Assembly (NCBI RefSeq): GCF_017744015.1
Contig: NZ_JAGHRA010000004.1
Coordinates: 1-64,000, forward strand
Source: Paracoccus sp. R12_2
GTDB taxonomy: Bacteria > Pseudomonadota > Alphaproteobacteria > Rhodobacterales > Rhodobacteraceae
Direction of reading: 5' to 3'
Length of the DNA stretch: 64,000 nucleotides
Under the pieces are notes generated by a model that did not search any database, was not told where the DNA came from, and saw only the letters and a program-made list of their open reading frames with translations. The position numbers and the translations under genes are program-made. Below are positions 34,718 to 43,812 of the stretch, piece after piece. How positions within the stretch are numbered: position 1 is the stretch's first letter; every line of letters starts with the position of its first letter.

Positions 34718-36231
34718 CGACACCCGTGATCCTGTGCATTCTTGACGGCTGGGGCATCTCGGACCGGCCCGAGCAAAGCGCGCCCGACCAGGCCGCGACA
34801 CCGAATTTCGACCGGCTGATGCGCGAATGCCCGCATGCGACGCTGACCACGTTCGGGCCCGATGTCGGGCTTCCCAGCGGGCAGATGGGCAATTCCGAGG
34901 TCGGCCATACCAATATCGGCGCCGGCCGCGTGGTCGCGATGGATCTGGGCCAGATTGATCTGGCCATCGAGGATGGAAGCTTTTTCCAGAATGACGCGTT
35001 GCATGGTTTCATCGCGCGGCTGAAGGACACGGGCGGCACCGCCCATCTGATGGGTGTGGTGTCGGACGGCGGCGTGCATGGGCATATCCGGCATCTTCTG
35101 GCGGCCGCCTCATCGATCGCCGAGGCTGGCGTGCCGGTCGTCATCCACGCCATCACCGACGGCCGTGACGTCGCCCCGCAATCCGCGCAAGGTTTCGTCA
35201 CCGAATTGCAGGGCAATCTGCCCAAGGGATGCCGGATCGGCACCGTGATCGGGCGCTATTTTGCCATGGACCGTGACCGGCGCTGGGACCGGGTGGAACG
35301 GGCCTATCGCGCCATCGTGGCGGGCAAGGGCGAGGCCGCCGACCGCGCCGATGCGGCCGTCGCGGCGGCGCATGCGCGTGATGAGACCGACGAATTCATC
35401 CAGCCCTTCGTGATCGACGGCTATGACGGCGTGCATGACGGGGACGGGTTCTTCTGCCTGAATTTCCGCGCCGATCGCGCGCGAGAGATCCTGTCGGCAC
35501 TGGCCGATCCGGATTTCGCCGAATTCGACGTGGCGGACCGCCCCGACTGGTCGACGCTGCTGGGGATGGTCGATTACAGCGAACGGCACAACGATTTCAT
35601 GTCCACCGCCTATCCCAAGGCGCAGGTGGTCAACACGCTTGGCGCCTGGGTCGCGCAGAAGGGTCTGCGTCAGTTCAGGCTGGCCGAGACCGAGAAATAT
35701 CCTCATGTGACCTTCTTCCTGAATGGCGGCAAGGAAACGCCCGAGCCGGGCGAGGATCGCCATATGCCGCAAAGCCCCAAGGTCGCGACCTATGATCTGG
35801 CGCCCGAGATGGCGGCAGGCGAGGTCAGCGACAAGCTGGTCGAGGTGATCGACGCGGGCTATGACCTGATCGTGGTGAACTATGCCAATCCGGACATGGT
35901 CGGGCATACCGGCAGCCTGGCGGCGGCCAAGCGTGCCTGCGAGGCGGTCGATGCCGGGCTGGGACGGATGCTGGAGGCATTGGAGCGCGCCGGCGGTGCC
36001 GCGGTGGTGATCGCCGATCACGGCAATTGCGAGACGATGGTCGATCCCGAAAGCGGCGGCCCGCATACCGCGCATACCACCAATCCGGTGCCGGTCATCG
36101 TCTTTGGCGGTCCGCGCGGGGCCGTTCTGCGCAACGGGCGGCTGGCCGATGTCGCGCCGACGGTGCTGGACCTGATGGGGCTGGACAAACCTGCCGAGAT
36201 GACCGGCGAAAGCCTGATCGAGAGCGCATGA
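34714..36231 (+). CDS. gpmI: 2,3-bisphosphoglycerate-independent phosphoglycerate mutase
   Basis: 505 residues. The Mn-dependent alkaline-phosphatase-fold enzyme of glycolysis/gluconeogenesis. VILCILDGWGISD, PSGQMGNSEVGHTNIGAGR with the catalytic Ser, AITDGRDVAPQSAQGF, FRADRAREI and VIADHGNCETM are diagnostic. Its stop overlaps the start of the EnvC-like gene. Confidence 0.97.
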   Translation: MTTPVILCILDGWGISDRPEQSAPDQAATPNFDRLMRECPHATLTTFGPDVGLPSGQMGNSEVGHTNIGAGRVVAMDLGQIDLAIEDGSFFQNDALHGFIARLKDTGGTAHLMGVVSDGGVHGHIRHLLAAASSIAEAGVPVVIHAITDGRDVAPQSAQGFVTELQGNLPKGCRIGTVIGRYFAMDRDRRWDRVERAYRAIVAGKGEAADRADAAVAAAHARDETDEFIQPFVIDGYDGVHDGDGFFCLNFRADRAREILSALADPDFAEFDVADRPDWSTLLGMVDYSERHNDFMSTAYPKAQVVNTLGAWVAQKGLRQFRLAETEKYPHVTFFLNGGKETPEPGEDRHMPQSPKVATYDLAPEMAAGEVSDKLVEVIDAGYDLIVVNYANPDMVGHTGSLAAAKRACEAVDAGLGRMLEALERAGGAAVVIADHGNCETMVDPESGGPHTAHTTNPVPVIVFGGPRGAVLRNGRLADVAPTVLDLMGLDKPAEMTGESLIESA

Positions 36232-37403
36232 AACAACGACTGCTTGCGGCGATGATCCTGTCGGCGGCGATGCTGGGCGCGCCGGCGATGGCCGTCACGC
36301 CCGCCAATCAGGCCGTGGCCGAGGCCGAGGACGCCGCCGCGCAGCTGCGCGGCGCGATCGGCAAGCTGGCCGAGGCGGTAACGGCGGACGATCAGGTGAC
36401 CGCGCTGACCGAGGTGATCCGGGGCTATGAGCAGGGTCTGGCCGCGTTGCGCGAGGGGCTGCGACTGGCCAGCGCCCGCGAGGCCGAACTGCACGGCCGC
36501 TTCGAGGCAGAACGGTCGCGGCTTGCCGGGGTGCTGGGCGCCATGACCGCTCTGCAGCAATCACCCGAGGCGACGATGCTGCTGCATCCGGCGGGCGCGC
36601 TGGCGAATGCGCGAACCGGCATGATCCTCAGCGATGTCACGCCCGGATTGCGGCGCGAGGCTGAACGGCTGCAGGACGATCTGAACGAGATCAGCACCGT
36701 CCGGGCGCTGCAGGCGGCAGCGGCCGAGATGCTGGGATCCGGGCTTGCGTCGGTGCAGGAGGCGCGGCGCCTGCTGGCCAGCGCCGTCACCGACCGTTCG
36801 ACGATGCCGGTCCGCTTTGCCGAGGCGCCCGAGGAACTGCAGGAATTGCGCGATGCGACGCAAAGCCTGGACGATTTCGCCCGCGGCATCGACGGGATGG
36901 AGACCGATATCGGCGCGCCGATGGAGGATTTCGAGGGCGCGCAGGGCAGCCTGCCGCTTCCGGCGGTCGGCAGTGTTCTGCGCCCCTACGACGAACCCGA
37001 TGCCGCCGGGGTCCGGCGCCCCGGCTGGGTGATCGCCACTGCGCCCGCCGCGCTGGTCACGACGCCATGGCCCGCCACGATCCGTTATCGCGGGCCGCTG
37101 CTGGATTACGGCAATGTGATGATTCTGGAGCCCGCGGGCGGCTATCTTCTGATATTTGCGGGCATGTCGCAGGTGTTCGGAGAAGTCGGCGACGTGCTGG
37201 GGGCAGGGGATCCGGTCGGGCTGATGGGTGGCTCCGAGGCTCCGGCGCAGGAATTCGGAGCGCAGTTCGTCGCGAATGCCGCGCGTGGCGCAGATGCGGG
37301 TCGGACCGAGACACTGTATCTTGAACTGCGGCGCGGCGACGAAACGCTGGACCCGGCGGACTGGTTCGTGCTGAATCCGGTCGTCGGGGTGCAACAGGAC
37401 TGA
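36228..37403 (+). CDS. EnvC-like murein hydrolase activator with degenerate LytM domain
   Basis: 391 residues: a signal peptide (KQRLLAAMILSAAMLGAPAM), two long coiled-coil stretches (about 20-110 and 160-250), and a C-terminal M23/LytM-like domain (about 270-385: GNVMILEPAGGYLLIFAGMS, VGDVLGAGDPVGLMGG, ETLYLELRRGDETLDPADWF). The zinc ligands of active M23 peptidases (HxxxD and HxH) are missing, as in E. coli EnvC, so it probably activates an amidase rather than cutting murein. The start is the ATG overlapping the gpmI stop. ctpA follows after 16 bases. Confidence 0.82.
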   Translation: MKQRLLAAMILSAAMLGAPAMAVTPANQAVAEAEDAAAQLRGAIGKLAEAVTADDQVTALTEVIRGYEQGLAALREGLRLASAREAELHGRFEAERSRLAGVLGAMTALQQSPEATMLLHPAGALANARTGMILSDVTPGLRREAERLQDDLNEISTVRALQAAAAEMLGSGLASVQEARRLLASAVTDRSTMPVRFAEAPEELQELRDATQSLDDFARGIDGMETDIGAPMEDFEGAQGSLPLPAVGSVLRPYDEPDAAGVRRPGWVIATAPAALVTTPWPATIRYRGPLLDYGNVMILEPAGGYLLIFAGMSQVFGEVGDVLGAGDPVGLMGGSEAPAQEFGAQFVANAARGADAGRTETLYLELRRGDETLDPADWFVLNPVVGVQQD

Positions 37404-37419
37404 GGCAGGAAAGGCCGTC

Positions 37420-38850
37420 ATGAAACATTATCTGATCGCAGGGGTCGGGGGGATGCTGGCCGGCGCGCTGTTCACCACCCAGATCGCGGGACCGCTGGTC
37501 GCGCAAGAGGCAGGCAAGAACAGCTCGGTCTATGAGCAGCTGGAACTGTTCGGAAACGTGTTCGAGCGGGTGCGCGCCGACTATGTCGAGGCGCCTGACG
37601 ACAAGACCCTGATCGAATCGGCGATCAACGGCATGCTGACCTCGCTGGATCCGCATTCCAGCTTCCTGTCGGCCAGCGATTACGAGGACATGCAGACCCA
37701 GACGCGCGGCAGTTTCGGCGGGCTGGGCATCGAGGTCAGCCAGGAAGACGGTCTGGTCAAGGTGGTCTCGCCGATCGACGAAACGCCCGCCGCCGAGGCC
37801 GGCGTCAAGTCGGGCGATTTCATCACCCATGTGAACGGCGAATCCCTGATGGGGCTGACACTGGACGACGCAGTGGACATGATGCGCGGCCCGGTCGGGT
37901 CCGAAATCACCGTCACGATCCTGCGCGAAGGCGAGAACGAGCCGTTCGACCTGACGATGACGCGCGACACGATCAAGCTGACCGTCGTGAAGACCCGGAT
38001 CGAGGGGCACGCGGTGGTGCTGCGCGTCTCGACCTTCAACGACGAAACCTATGACACGATGAAGTCCGAACTGGACAAGGCCGTGAAGGACGTCGGCGGG
38101 ATCGACAAGGTGACGGGCTTCGTGCTGGATCTGCGCAACAACCCCGGCGGGCTGCTGAACCAGGCGATCGAGGTGTCGGATGCGTTTCTTGATGCCGGAG
38201 AGATCGTCAGCACGCGCGGCCGCAAGTCCGAGGACAGCGAACGCTGGAACGCCGAGACGGGTGATCTGGCGCAGGGCAAGCCGATGGTGGTGCTGATCAA
38301 CGGCGGATCCGCCAGCGCGTCCGAGATCGTCACCGGCGCATTGCAGGATCATCGCCGCGCCATCGTCGTGGGCGAGAAGTCCTTCGGCAAGGGCAGCGTG
38401 CAGACGGTCATGCCGGTCACCTCGGACAGCGCGATCCGGCTGACTACGGCGCGCTATTACACGCCGTCGGGCCGGTCGATCCAGGCGATGGGCATTCAGC
38501 CCGATATCCTGGTCGCCCAGCCCCGCCCACCCGCCGATGCCGAGGACGACGAGGACGGCCCCCGCAGCGAATCGAATTTCGGCCGGTCCGAGGCGGATCT
38601 GCGCGGCGCGCTGAACAACGATTCGATCAGCGACGACGAAAAGAAGCAGATGGAGGAAGAGGCAAACGAGGTCGAGGCGACCGCCAAGCTGCGCGAAGAA
38701 GATTATCAGATGGCCTATGCGGTGGATATCCTGAAGGGGCTGGCAGCCGTGAACTTCGAGGCCGAACAGGTTCCGGCCGGGGCGAAGCCCGCCGTGACCG
38801 GCGAGGGGTCGGGCAAGGGCGAAACCGGAGCCGCGAAAGAAAATGGCTGA
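37420..38850 (+). CDS. ctpA: Carboxyl-terminal processing protease, S41 family
   Basis: 476 residues: a membrane/signal anchor ([20 protein letters not shown]), a PDZ domain (about 95-170, [20 protein letters not shown]), and the S41 core with catalytic Ser in [17 protein letters not shown] and Lys in [17 protein letters not shown]. The C-terminal tail is acidic and low-complexity. Periplasmic, typically trims or degrades envelope proteins. Gene order envC-like-ctpA-rppH is common in alphaproteobacteria. Confidence 0.94.
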   Translation: MKHYLIAGVGGMLAGALFTTQIAGPLVAQEAGKNSSVYEQLELFGNVFERVRADYVEAPDDKTLIESAINGMLTSLDPHSSFLSASDYEDMQTQTRGSFGGLGIEVSQEDGLVKVVSPIDETPAAEAGVKSGDFITHVNGESLMGLTLDDAVDMMRGPVGSEITVTILREGENEPFDLTMTRDTIKLTVVKTRIEGHAVVLRVSTFNDETYDTMKSELDKAVKDVGGIDKVTGFVLDLRNNPGGLLNQAIEVSDAFLDAGEIVSTRGRKSEDSERWNAETGDLAQGKPMVVLINGGSASASEIVTGALQDHRRAIVVGEKSFGKGSVQTVMPVTSDSAIRLTTARYYTPSGRSIQAMGIQPDILVAQPRPPADAEDDEDGPRSESNFGRSEADLRGALNNDSISDDEKKQMEEEANEVEATAKLREEDYQMAYAVDILKGLAAVNFEAEQVPAGAKPAVTGEGSGKGETGAAKENG

Positions 38851-39328
38851 ACCGGCAGGACCGCAGGGCCTGCCCTACAGGCCCTGCGCGGGCGTCGTGC
38901 TGATCAACAGCGAGGGGCTGGTGTTCGCGGGCCAGCGCCTTGATCGGCCCGATGCGTGGCAGATGCCGCAGGGCGGGATCGACACGGGCGAAACCCCGCG
39001 TCAGGCGGCGCTGCGCGAACTGACCGAAGAAACCGGGATCGGCGCCGACAAGGTCGAGATCGTCGCCGAGGCCGAGGATTGGGTTTTCTACGATCTTCCG
39101 CCAGAGCTGGTCGGCAAGGTCTGGAAGGGCAAATACGGCGGCCAGCGTCAGAAATGGGTGTTGATGCGATTCCTGGGTCAGGATGGTGATGTCTGCATCC
39201 AGACCGATCACCCGGAATTCGACCGCTGGTGCTGGATCCGGGCGGATGATCTGCTGGACAGCATCGTGCCGTTCAAGCGCGACGTGTATCGCCAGGTGAT
39301 CGCGGCCTTTCGCGACAATTTGGTCTAG
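38843..39328 (+). CDS. rppH: RNA pyrophosphohydrolase
   Basis: 161 residues, Nudix hydrolase converting 5'-triphosphate RNA ends to monophosphates and starting decay. The Nudix box is [23 protein letters not shown] in two parts ([16 protein letters not shown] then LTEETGI), preceded by RPDAWQMPQ and followed by KWKGKYGG-like [19 protein letters not shown], all typical of RppH. The start overlaps ctpA by 8 bases. Confidence 0.95.
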   Translation: MAEPAGPQGLPYRPCAGVVLINSEGLVFAGQRLDRPDAWQMPQGGIDTGETPRQAALRELTEETGIGADKVEIVAEAEDWVFYDLPPELVGKVWKGKYGGQRQKWVLMRFLGQDGDVCIQTDHPEFDRWCWIRADDLLDSIVPFKRDVYRQVIAAFRDNLV

Positions 39329-39405
39329 CCCGCGCACGCGGCGATCGTCCCTTTGCGTCCTGATGCATGGGTCGCTGGCGGAATTGACGAAGATCGGGGG
39401 CAGTC

Positions 39406-40206
39406 ATGGACGACGGCGGGATCGGCAGGATCGGGATCATCGGCGGCAACGGCATGCTGGGGCGGGCGCTTGCGGCCGCACTGTTGCGTCGCGGTGGCGT
39501 GGTGCCGGGCGATCTGTGGATCTCGTGCCGGTCGGGCGTGGCGGATGACGTGGCGCAAGGCGTGTGCATCACCGCGGATAATCAGGAACTGGTGGATGCC
39601 TGCGACACCGTCATTCTTTGCGTGCCGCCACAGGCGGCGCGCGATCTGGACATCCATGCTGATGGACGTTTGGTCGTGTCGGTCATGGCGGGCCAGACGC
39701 TGGCGCGTATCGCCGATCTGTCGGGCACGTCGCGCGTGATCCGCGCGATGACCAGCCCTGCGGCCGCCGAGGGGCTTGCCTTCTCGCCATGGTGCGCGCA
39801 CGCGGCGGTCACCCGGGCCGACCGTGAACGCGTGACGGCGATCTTCCGCTGTTGCGGGACGACCGTCGAACTGCCGTCGGAAGATCAGCTGGACATCTTC
39901 ACGGCGCTGACAGGCCCGGTGCCGGGGTTCGTGGCGTTCTTCGCCGCATGTGTCAGCGATTACGCGGTGTCGCGCGGCGTGGACCCCGATCTGGCGGACC
40001 TGGCGACGCGACAGCTGTTTCTGGGCGCGGGTCATATGCTGGCCAGGGGCGGCCCAGGCGCGGCGGATCATGTCGCCGGCATGATCGCCTATGCCGGGAC
40101 CACCGCGGCCGGGCTGGAACGGTTGCAGGTCTCGGGTATCGCCGCCGAACTGGCCGAAGGGCTGGATGCCTCGGTTGACGCGGCAAGACGTCTGGGCGGC
40201 GATTGA
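39406..40206 (+). CDS. Pyrroline-5-carboxylate reductase-like oxidoreductase
   Basis: 266 residues, ProC fold: NAD(P) turn IGIIGGNGMLGRALAAALL, DTVILCVPPQAA, VVSVMAGQTLARI and the dimer region TALTGPVPGFVAFFAACVSD. ProC has GSGPAY in the last motif, where this has GPVPGF, so the substrate may differ from pyrroline-5-carboxylate. The main housekeeping ProC may be elsewhere. A large dyad ends the transcript. Confidence 0.75.
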   Translation: MDDGGIGRIGIIGGNGMLGRALAAALLRRGGVVPGDLWISCRSGVADDVAQGVCITADNQELVDACDTVILCVPPQAARDLDIHADGRLVVSVMAGQTLARIADLSGTSRVIRAMTSPAAAEGLAFSPWCAHAAVTRADRERVTAIFRCCGTTVELPSEDQLDIFTALTGPVPGFVAFFAACVSDYAVSRGVDPDLADLATRQLFLGAGHMLARGGPGAADHVAGMIAYAGTTAAGLERLQVSGIAAELAEGLDASVDAARRLGGD

Positions 40207-40210
40207 CCGG

Positions 40211-40275
40211 GCCCCCATCGGAGGGGGGGCGGAGGGGCTCAGCCCCGACTGCCCTGGCGCCCCCTCGATGGGGGC
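40211..40275. terminator. Large stem-loop between convergent ProC-like and Lrp genes
   Basis: GCCCCCATCGGAGGGGG (from 40,211) pairs almost perfectly with CGCCCCCTCGATGGGGGC (40,258-40,275), and a second hairpin GGGGCTCAGCCCC (40,234-40,246) sits inside. No T-run follows. It likely serves as a two-way transcription barrier. Confidence 0.5.
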
Positions 40276-40329
40276 GGCAGGGCACGCACCCGCCCGCGGC
40301 AACGTCGGACGCCCGGCAACACTGCGCGA

Positions 40330-40809
40330 TCAGCGGGATTCCGGACCCGATGCCCCCAGCGGTCCCGGTCGGCGTTCCTCGGACAGCATCACATTGGCCT
40401 CAACCTGCCCGACGCCGGGCAGGGTCATGATCCGGCGGCGCAGGATACGTTCGAAATCGCTGATATCGCGGGCGGTAATGCGCAGGCGATAGTCGAACTG
40501 CCCCAGCACATGCTGAACCGTCTGCACCTCGTGGATGGCGGTCACGGCACGTTCGAAATCTTCCAGGCTGGTGCGGCCCTTTGCAGCCAGGCGCACGCCC
40601 AGGAAAACCGTCACCCCGAACCCCAGCGCGGCATTGTCCACGACGACCCTGCGCCCGGCCAGAATCCGTTGTTCGCCCAGCTTGCGGATGCGACGCCAGG
40701 CCGCCGGCTGGCCGATGCCGACCGCCCGCCCGATCTCGGCCGCGCTTGTGGTCGCATCCGCCGCCAGGATGCGCAGGATCGCCAGATCGGTCGCATCCAG
40801 CCCGCTCAC
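40330..40809 (-). CDS. Lrp/AsnC family regulator (second of a tandem pair)
   Basis: 159 residues. An N-terminal helix-turn-helix (LDATDLAILRILAADATTSA, IGQPAAWRRIRKLGEQRIL) and a C-terminal RAM domain (VQTVQHVLGQFDYRLRITAR). The GTG start at 40,809 overlaps the stop of the upstream Lrp gene (GTGA); the longer frame lies inside that gene. The two regulators probably form hetero-oligomers or were born by duplication. Neighbour ilvC suggests control by branched-chain amino acids. Confidence 0.85.
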   Translation of the reverse strand: MSGLDATDLAILRILAADATTSAAEIGRAVGIGQPAAWRRIRKLGEQRILAGRRVVVDNAALGFGVTVFLGVRLAAKGRTSLEDFERAVTAIHEVQTVQHVLGQFDYRLRITARDISDFERILRRRIMTLPGVGQVEANVMLSEERRPGPLGASGPESR

Positions 40810-41261
40810 AGCGCCAACTCGGCGCTGTCCTTGATGGTCGAGACCAGCATCAGCGCGTCGCTGTCGGACACATGCGGCAGGGTCAGGATGCGGTCGCGAT
40901 AGACCTGCTGCCAATGCGCCATGTCGCGGGCGATCACCGACAGGCGCAGATCGACGCTGCCAAGGAAGGTCTGGATCTCGATCACCTCGGGCACCTCGCG
41001 GGCGGCGGCGATGAAATCATCGAAGGCGCGAGGATTGGTCTTGTCCAGGGTAAAGCGCAGGCTGACCTCGACCTCCCATCCCAGCGCGCGCCAGTCGATG
41101 CGCGACTGGATCGCCGCGATGACCCCTGTTTCGCGCATCTTGTCCAGCCGGCGCCACAGGCTGGCCTGCGTCACGCCGGCGCGGCGCGACAGATCGGCAT
41201 TCGAGGCATTGGGATCCGCCAGCATCTGGCGCAGGATGCGGCGATCGGTGGCATCGGGCAT
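40806..41261 (-). CDS. Lrp/AsnC family regulator (first of a tandem pair)
   Basis: 151 residues: MPDATDRRILRQMLADPNAS and VTQASLWRRLDKMRETGVI form the helix-turn-helix, and EVIEIQTFLGSVDLRLSVIA the RAM sensor domain. It is divergent from ilvC over 129 bases that carry a widely spaced dyad. The siroheme-decarboxylase/Nir-type paralogues that also come in pairs were considered, but the standard Lrp pattern and the ilvC neighbour fit better. Confidence 0.87.
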   Translation of the reverse strand: MPDATDRRILRQMLADPNASNADLSRRAGVTQASLWRRLDKMRETGVIAAIQSRIDWRALGWEVEVSLRFTLDKTNPRAFDDFIAAAREVPEVIEIQTFLGSVDLRLSVIARDMAHWQQVYRDRILTLPHVSDSDALMLVSTIKDSAELAL

Positions 41262-41294
41262 GATTTATCCGTTCAGGCGTTAAACCGGGCATGA

Positions 41295-41351
41295 GTGTCG
41301 CAAATATCTTGCATATTCCGCGAAGATTGAACATCCGCAACGTCGCGACAC
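41295..41351. promoter_or_regulatory. Widely spaced inverted repeat between lrp and ilvC
   Basis: GTGTCGC (41,295-41,301) and GCGACAC (41,345-41,351) are exact complements, 43 bases apart, flanking an A/T-richer core with TTGCATATTC. Lrp-type proteins bind several spaced sites and wrap DNA, so this is a candidate control region for both directions. No strict consensus is available. Confidence 0.35.
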
Positions 41352-41357
41352 CGTTAG

Positions 41358-42413
<1,056 letters not shown>

Positions 42414-42435
42414 TCGCGACCCGGCCCCACACGCG

Positions 42436-42464
42436 AAAGCCCGGCGTTACCGCCGGGCTTTTTT
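42436..42464 (+). terminator. Rho-independent terminator after ilvC
   Basis: GCCCGGCG-TTAC-CGCCGGGC (42,439-42,458) followed by TTTTTT, with matching AAA on the 5' side. This is the clearest intrinsic terminator in the window. Confidence 0.9.
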
Positions 42465-42514
42465 ATTCGGATCGCTGTTTTTGAACAGCGCCATTCGTGA
42501 CCCCTGATCCCCGA

Positions 42515-42913
42515 TCAGCCGGCCGGCAGCTGTTCGGCGACCTGGTTCACCGCGGCTTCGATCTGGCGGCACTGTTCCTCGACATTGCTGCCCTGCTGGC
42601 TGGCGGCGTCCTGCAGCGTGACCTGCGATCCGGCGACCGAGACCGTGCCTTCCGCGCCCTTCGCTTCGGCGGCAGCGCCCGCGTCGGAGTCGCCTTGGGG
42701 CAGCATGCCGACCATCTTTTCCTGTGCAGCGACGGCTTCACCGCCCGAGAAACCCTGCTGCTGGCAGAACTTCAGCAGTCCCAACTGGTTGCGTGCGGCC
42801 TCGTAGGTGGCCGCCTGATCCAGCGCGGCGGGGTTTGGGGCCTGCTGCTCTTGCGCGACGGCGGTGGTGGCGGTCAGGCCGAGGCCCAGAGCAAAGGCGA
42901 TATGGCGGAACAT
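42515..42913 (-). CDS. Small secreted protein, possibly the Rhodobacteraceae pore-forming ESAT-6-like family
   Basis: 132 residues. A clear signal peptide (FRHIAFALGLGLTATTAVAQ) with cleavage at AVAQ-EQ is followed by helical sequence: ATYEAARNQLGLLKFCQQQG, EAVAAQEKMVGMLPQ, and a C-terminal helix with SNVEEQCRQIEAAVNQVAEQ. Two cysteines could form a disulfide. I recall similar proteins labelled pore-forming ESAT-6 family in Rhodobacteraceae, but the label is weakly founded. Monocistronic. Confidence 0.65.
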   Translation of the reverse strand: MFRHIAFALGLGLTATTAVAQEQQAPNPAALDQAATYEAARNQLGLLKFCQQQGFSGGEAVAAQEKMVGMLPQGDSDAGAAAEAKGAEGTVSVAGSQVTLQDAASQQGSNVEEQCRQIEAAVNQVAEQLPAG

Positions 42914-43228
42914 GTGAAAACTCCTGTTTTTCCGTCAATCAGGCGCGCCATCCGACGCGCTCGGGGGATTAACACGGGGCGTCGGGCAAGAGTTCAAGCG
43001 ATTGCGCAGGGCGGGTAATCGGCGCAGATCCTCGCCGAAACCGGTTGATCCGTCAGGCTTTTATCGGCGGGTATCAGCCGTCCAGCCGAACCCGATCACA
43101 TCTTGGCGCGTATCGTGCCCGATGCCGTGAGGTTCGGGGCCGTGAGGCTCGGGGCCGTCGGATTTGATCTCGAAAGCCCTGGGGCGCGATATTAGGTTCT
43201 GCGAACCGCCCCTGAAGGAGCATTGCCG
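42914..43228. other. Intergenic region with a 15-bp tandem repeat
   Basis: No gene is supported in these 315 bases. Two copies of GCCGTGAGGYTCGGG (43,124-43,138 and 43,139-43,153) stand in tandem, with the start of a third copy. Both flanking genes diverge from it, so their promoters must lie here. Confidence 0.5.
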
Positions 43229-43744
43229 ATGGTCCCCCTGATCCGTCCCGAGATCCGCAACTGGGTCAGTCGCCGCGCCGAGGCGCTGGTCGCGCTGGCG
43301 GTCTGCGCGGCCGGGCTTTGGCTGGCGCTGCGCGGCGGCTGGTTTCTGGGCGCGCTTGGCGCTGCGGTTCTGCTGGTCGGGGCTGCGCTGCTGGTCGGCG
43401 CGTGGCGGCGGTTGCCGTTCCAGCGACCGATCGACGCCCCCGGCGTGGTCGAGCTGGTCGAAGGCGCGGTGCGTTACTACGGTGCGGCCTCGCTTGGCGG
43501 CGAGATCGCCCTGCGCGATCTGGTCGAAATCCGGCTGCTGCGATTGCGCGGCCATGGTCACTGGCGTCTGCGCAGCCGCGCGGGCGAGGCATTGCTGATC
43601 CCGGTCGACGCGGCGGGGGCCGATGCGCTGGCGCATGGCTTCGCGGCATTGCCCGGTCTGGACATGGGCGCGGTCTCTGCCGCGCTCGCGCATGTCGCCG
43701 ATCAGCCCGATGCGGTGCGCACCGTTTGGCGGAGGCCGGTCTGA
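43229..43744 (+). CDS. Hypothetical membrane-anchored protein
   Basis: 171 residues. Two hydrophobic spans near the N-terminus (ALVALAVCAAGLWLALRGGW, LGALGAAVLLVGAALLVGAW) are followed by a cytosolic domain of beta character (DAPGVVELVEGAVRYYGA, EIALRDLVEIRLLRLRG, HWRLRSRAGEALLIPVDAAG) resembling a PH-like bacterial domain, though I cannot name a family. ATG 43,229 is preferred over TTG 43,223 because AAGGAG is spaced properly. gshA starts 68 bases later. Confidence 0.65.
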   Translation: MVPLIRPEIRNWVSRRAEALVALAVCAAGLWLALRGGWFLGALGAAVLLVGAALLVGAWRRLPFQRPIDAPGVVELVEGAVRYYGAASLGGEIALRDLVEIRLLRLRGHGHWRLRSRAGEALLIPVDAAGADALAHGFAALPGLDMGAVSAALAHVADQPDAVRTVWRRPV

Positions 43745-43812
43745 GGCGGGTTGACTTGGACCGCGCCTGTTGCCACCTGTGACCGACTTGAAACCCCAAA
43801 GAGGCCTCAGCC

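Noticed and set aside
40330..41261. Siroheme decarboxylase (Nir/Ahb) pair instead of Lrp regulators
   Set aside because: Both proteins keep a normal helix-turn-helix and RAM pattern and lie beside ilvC; no heme d1 genes are near.
43061..43693. 210-residue Arg/Gln-rich minus-strand frame
   Set aside because: Shadow of the plus-strand membrane protein at 43,229; low-complexity composition typical of antisense frames in GC-rich DNA.
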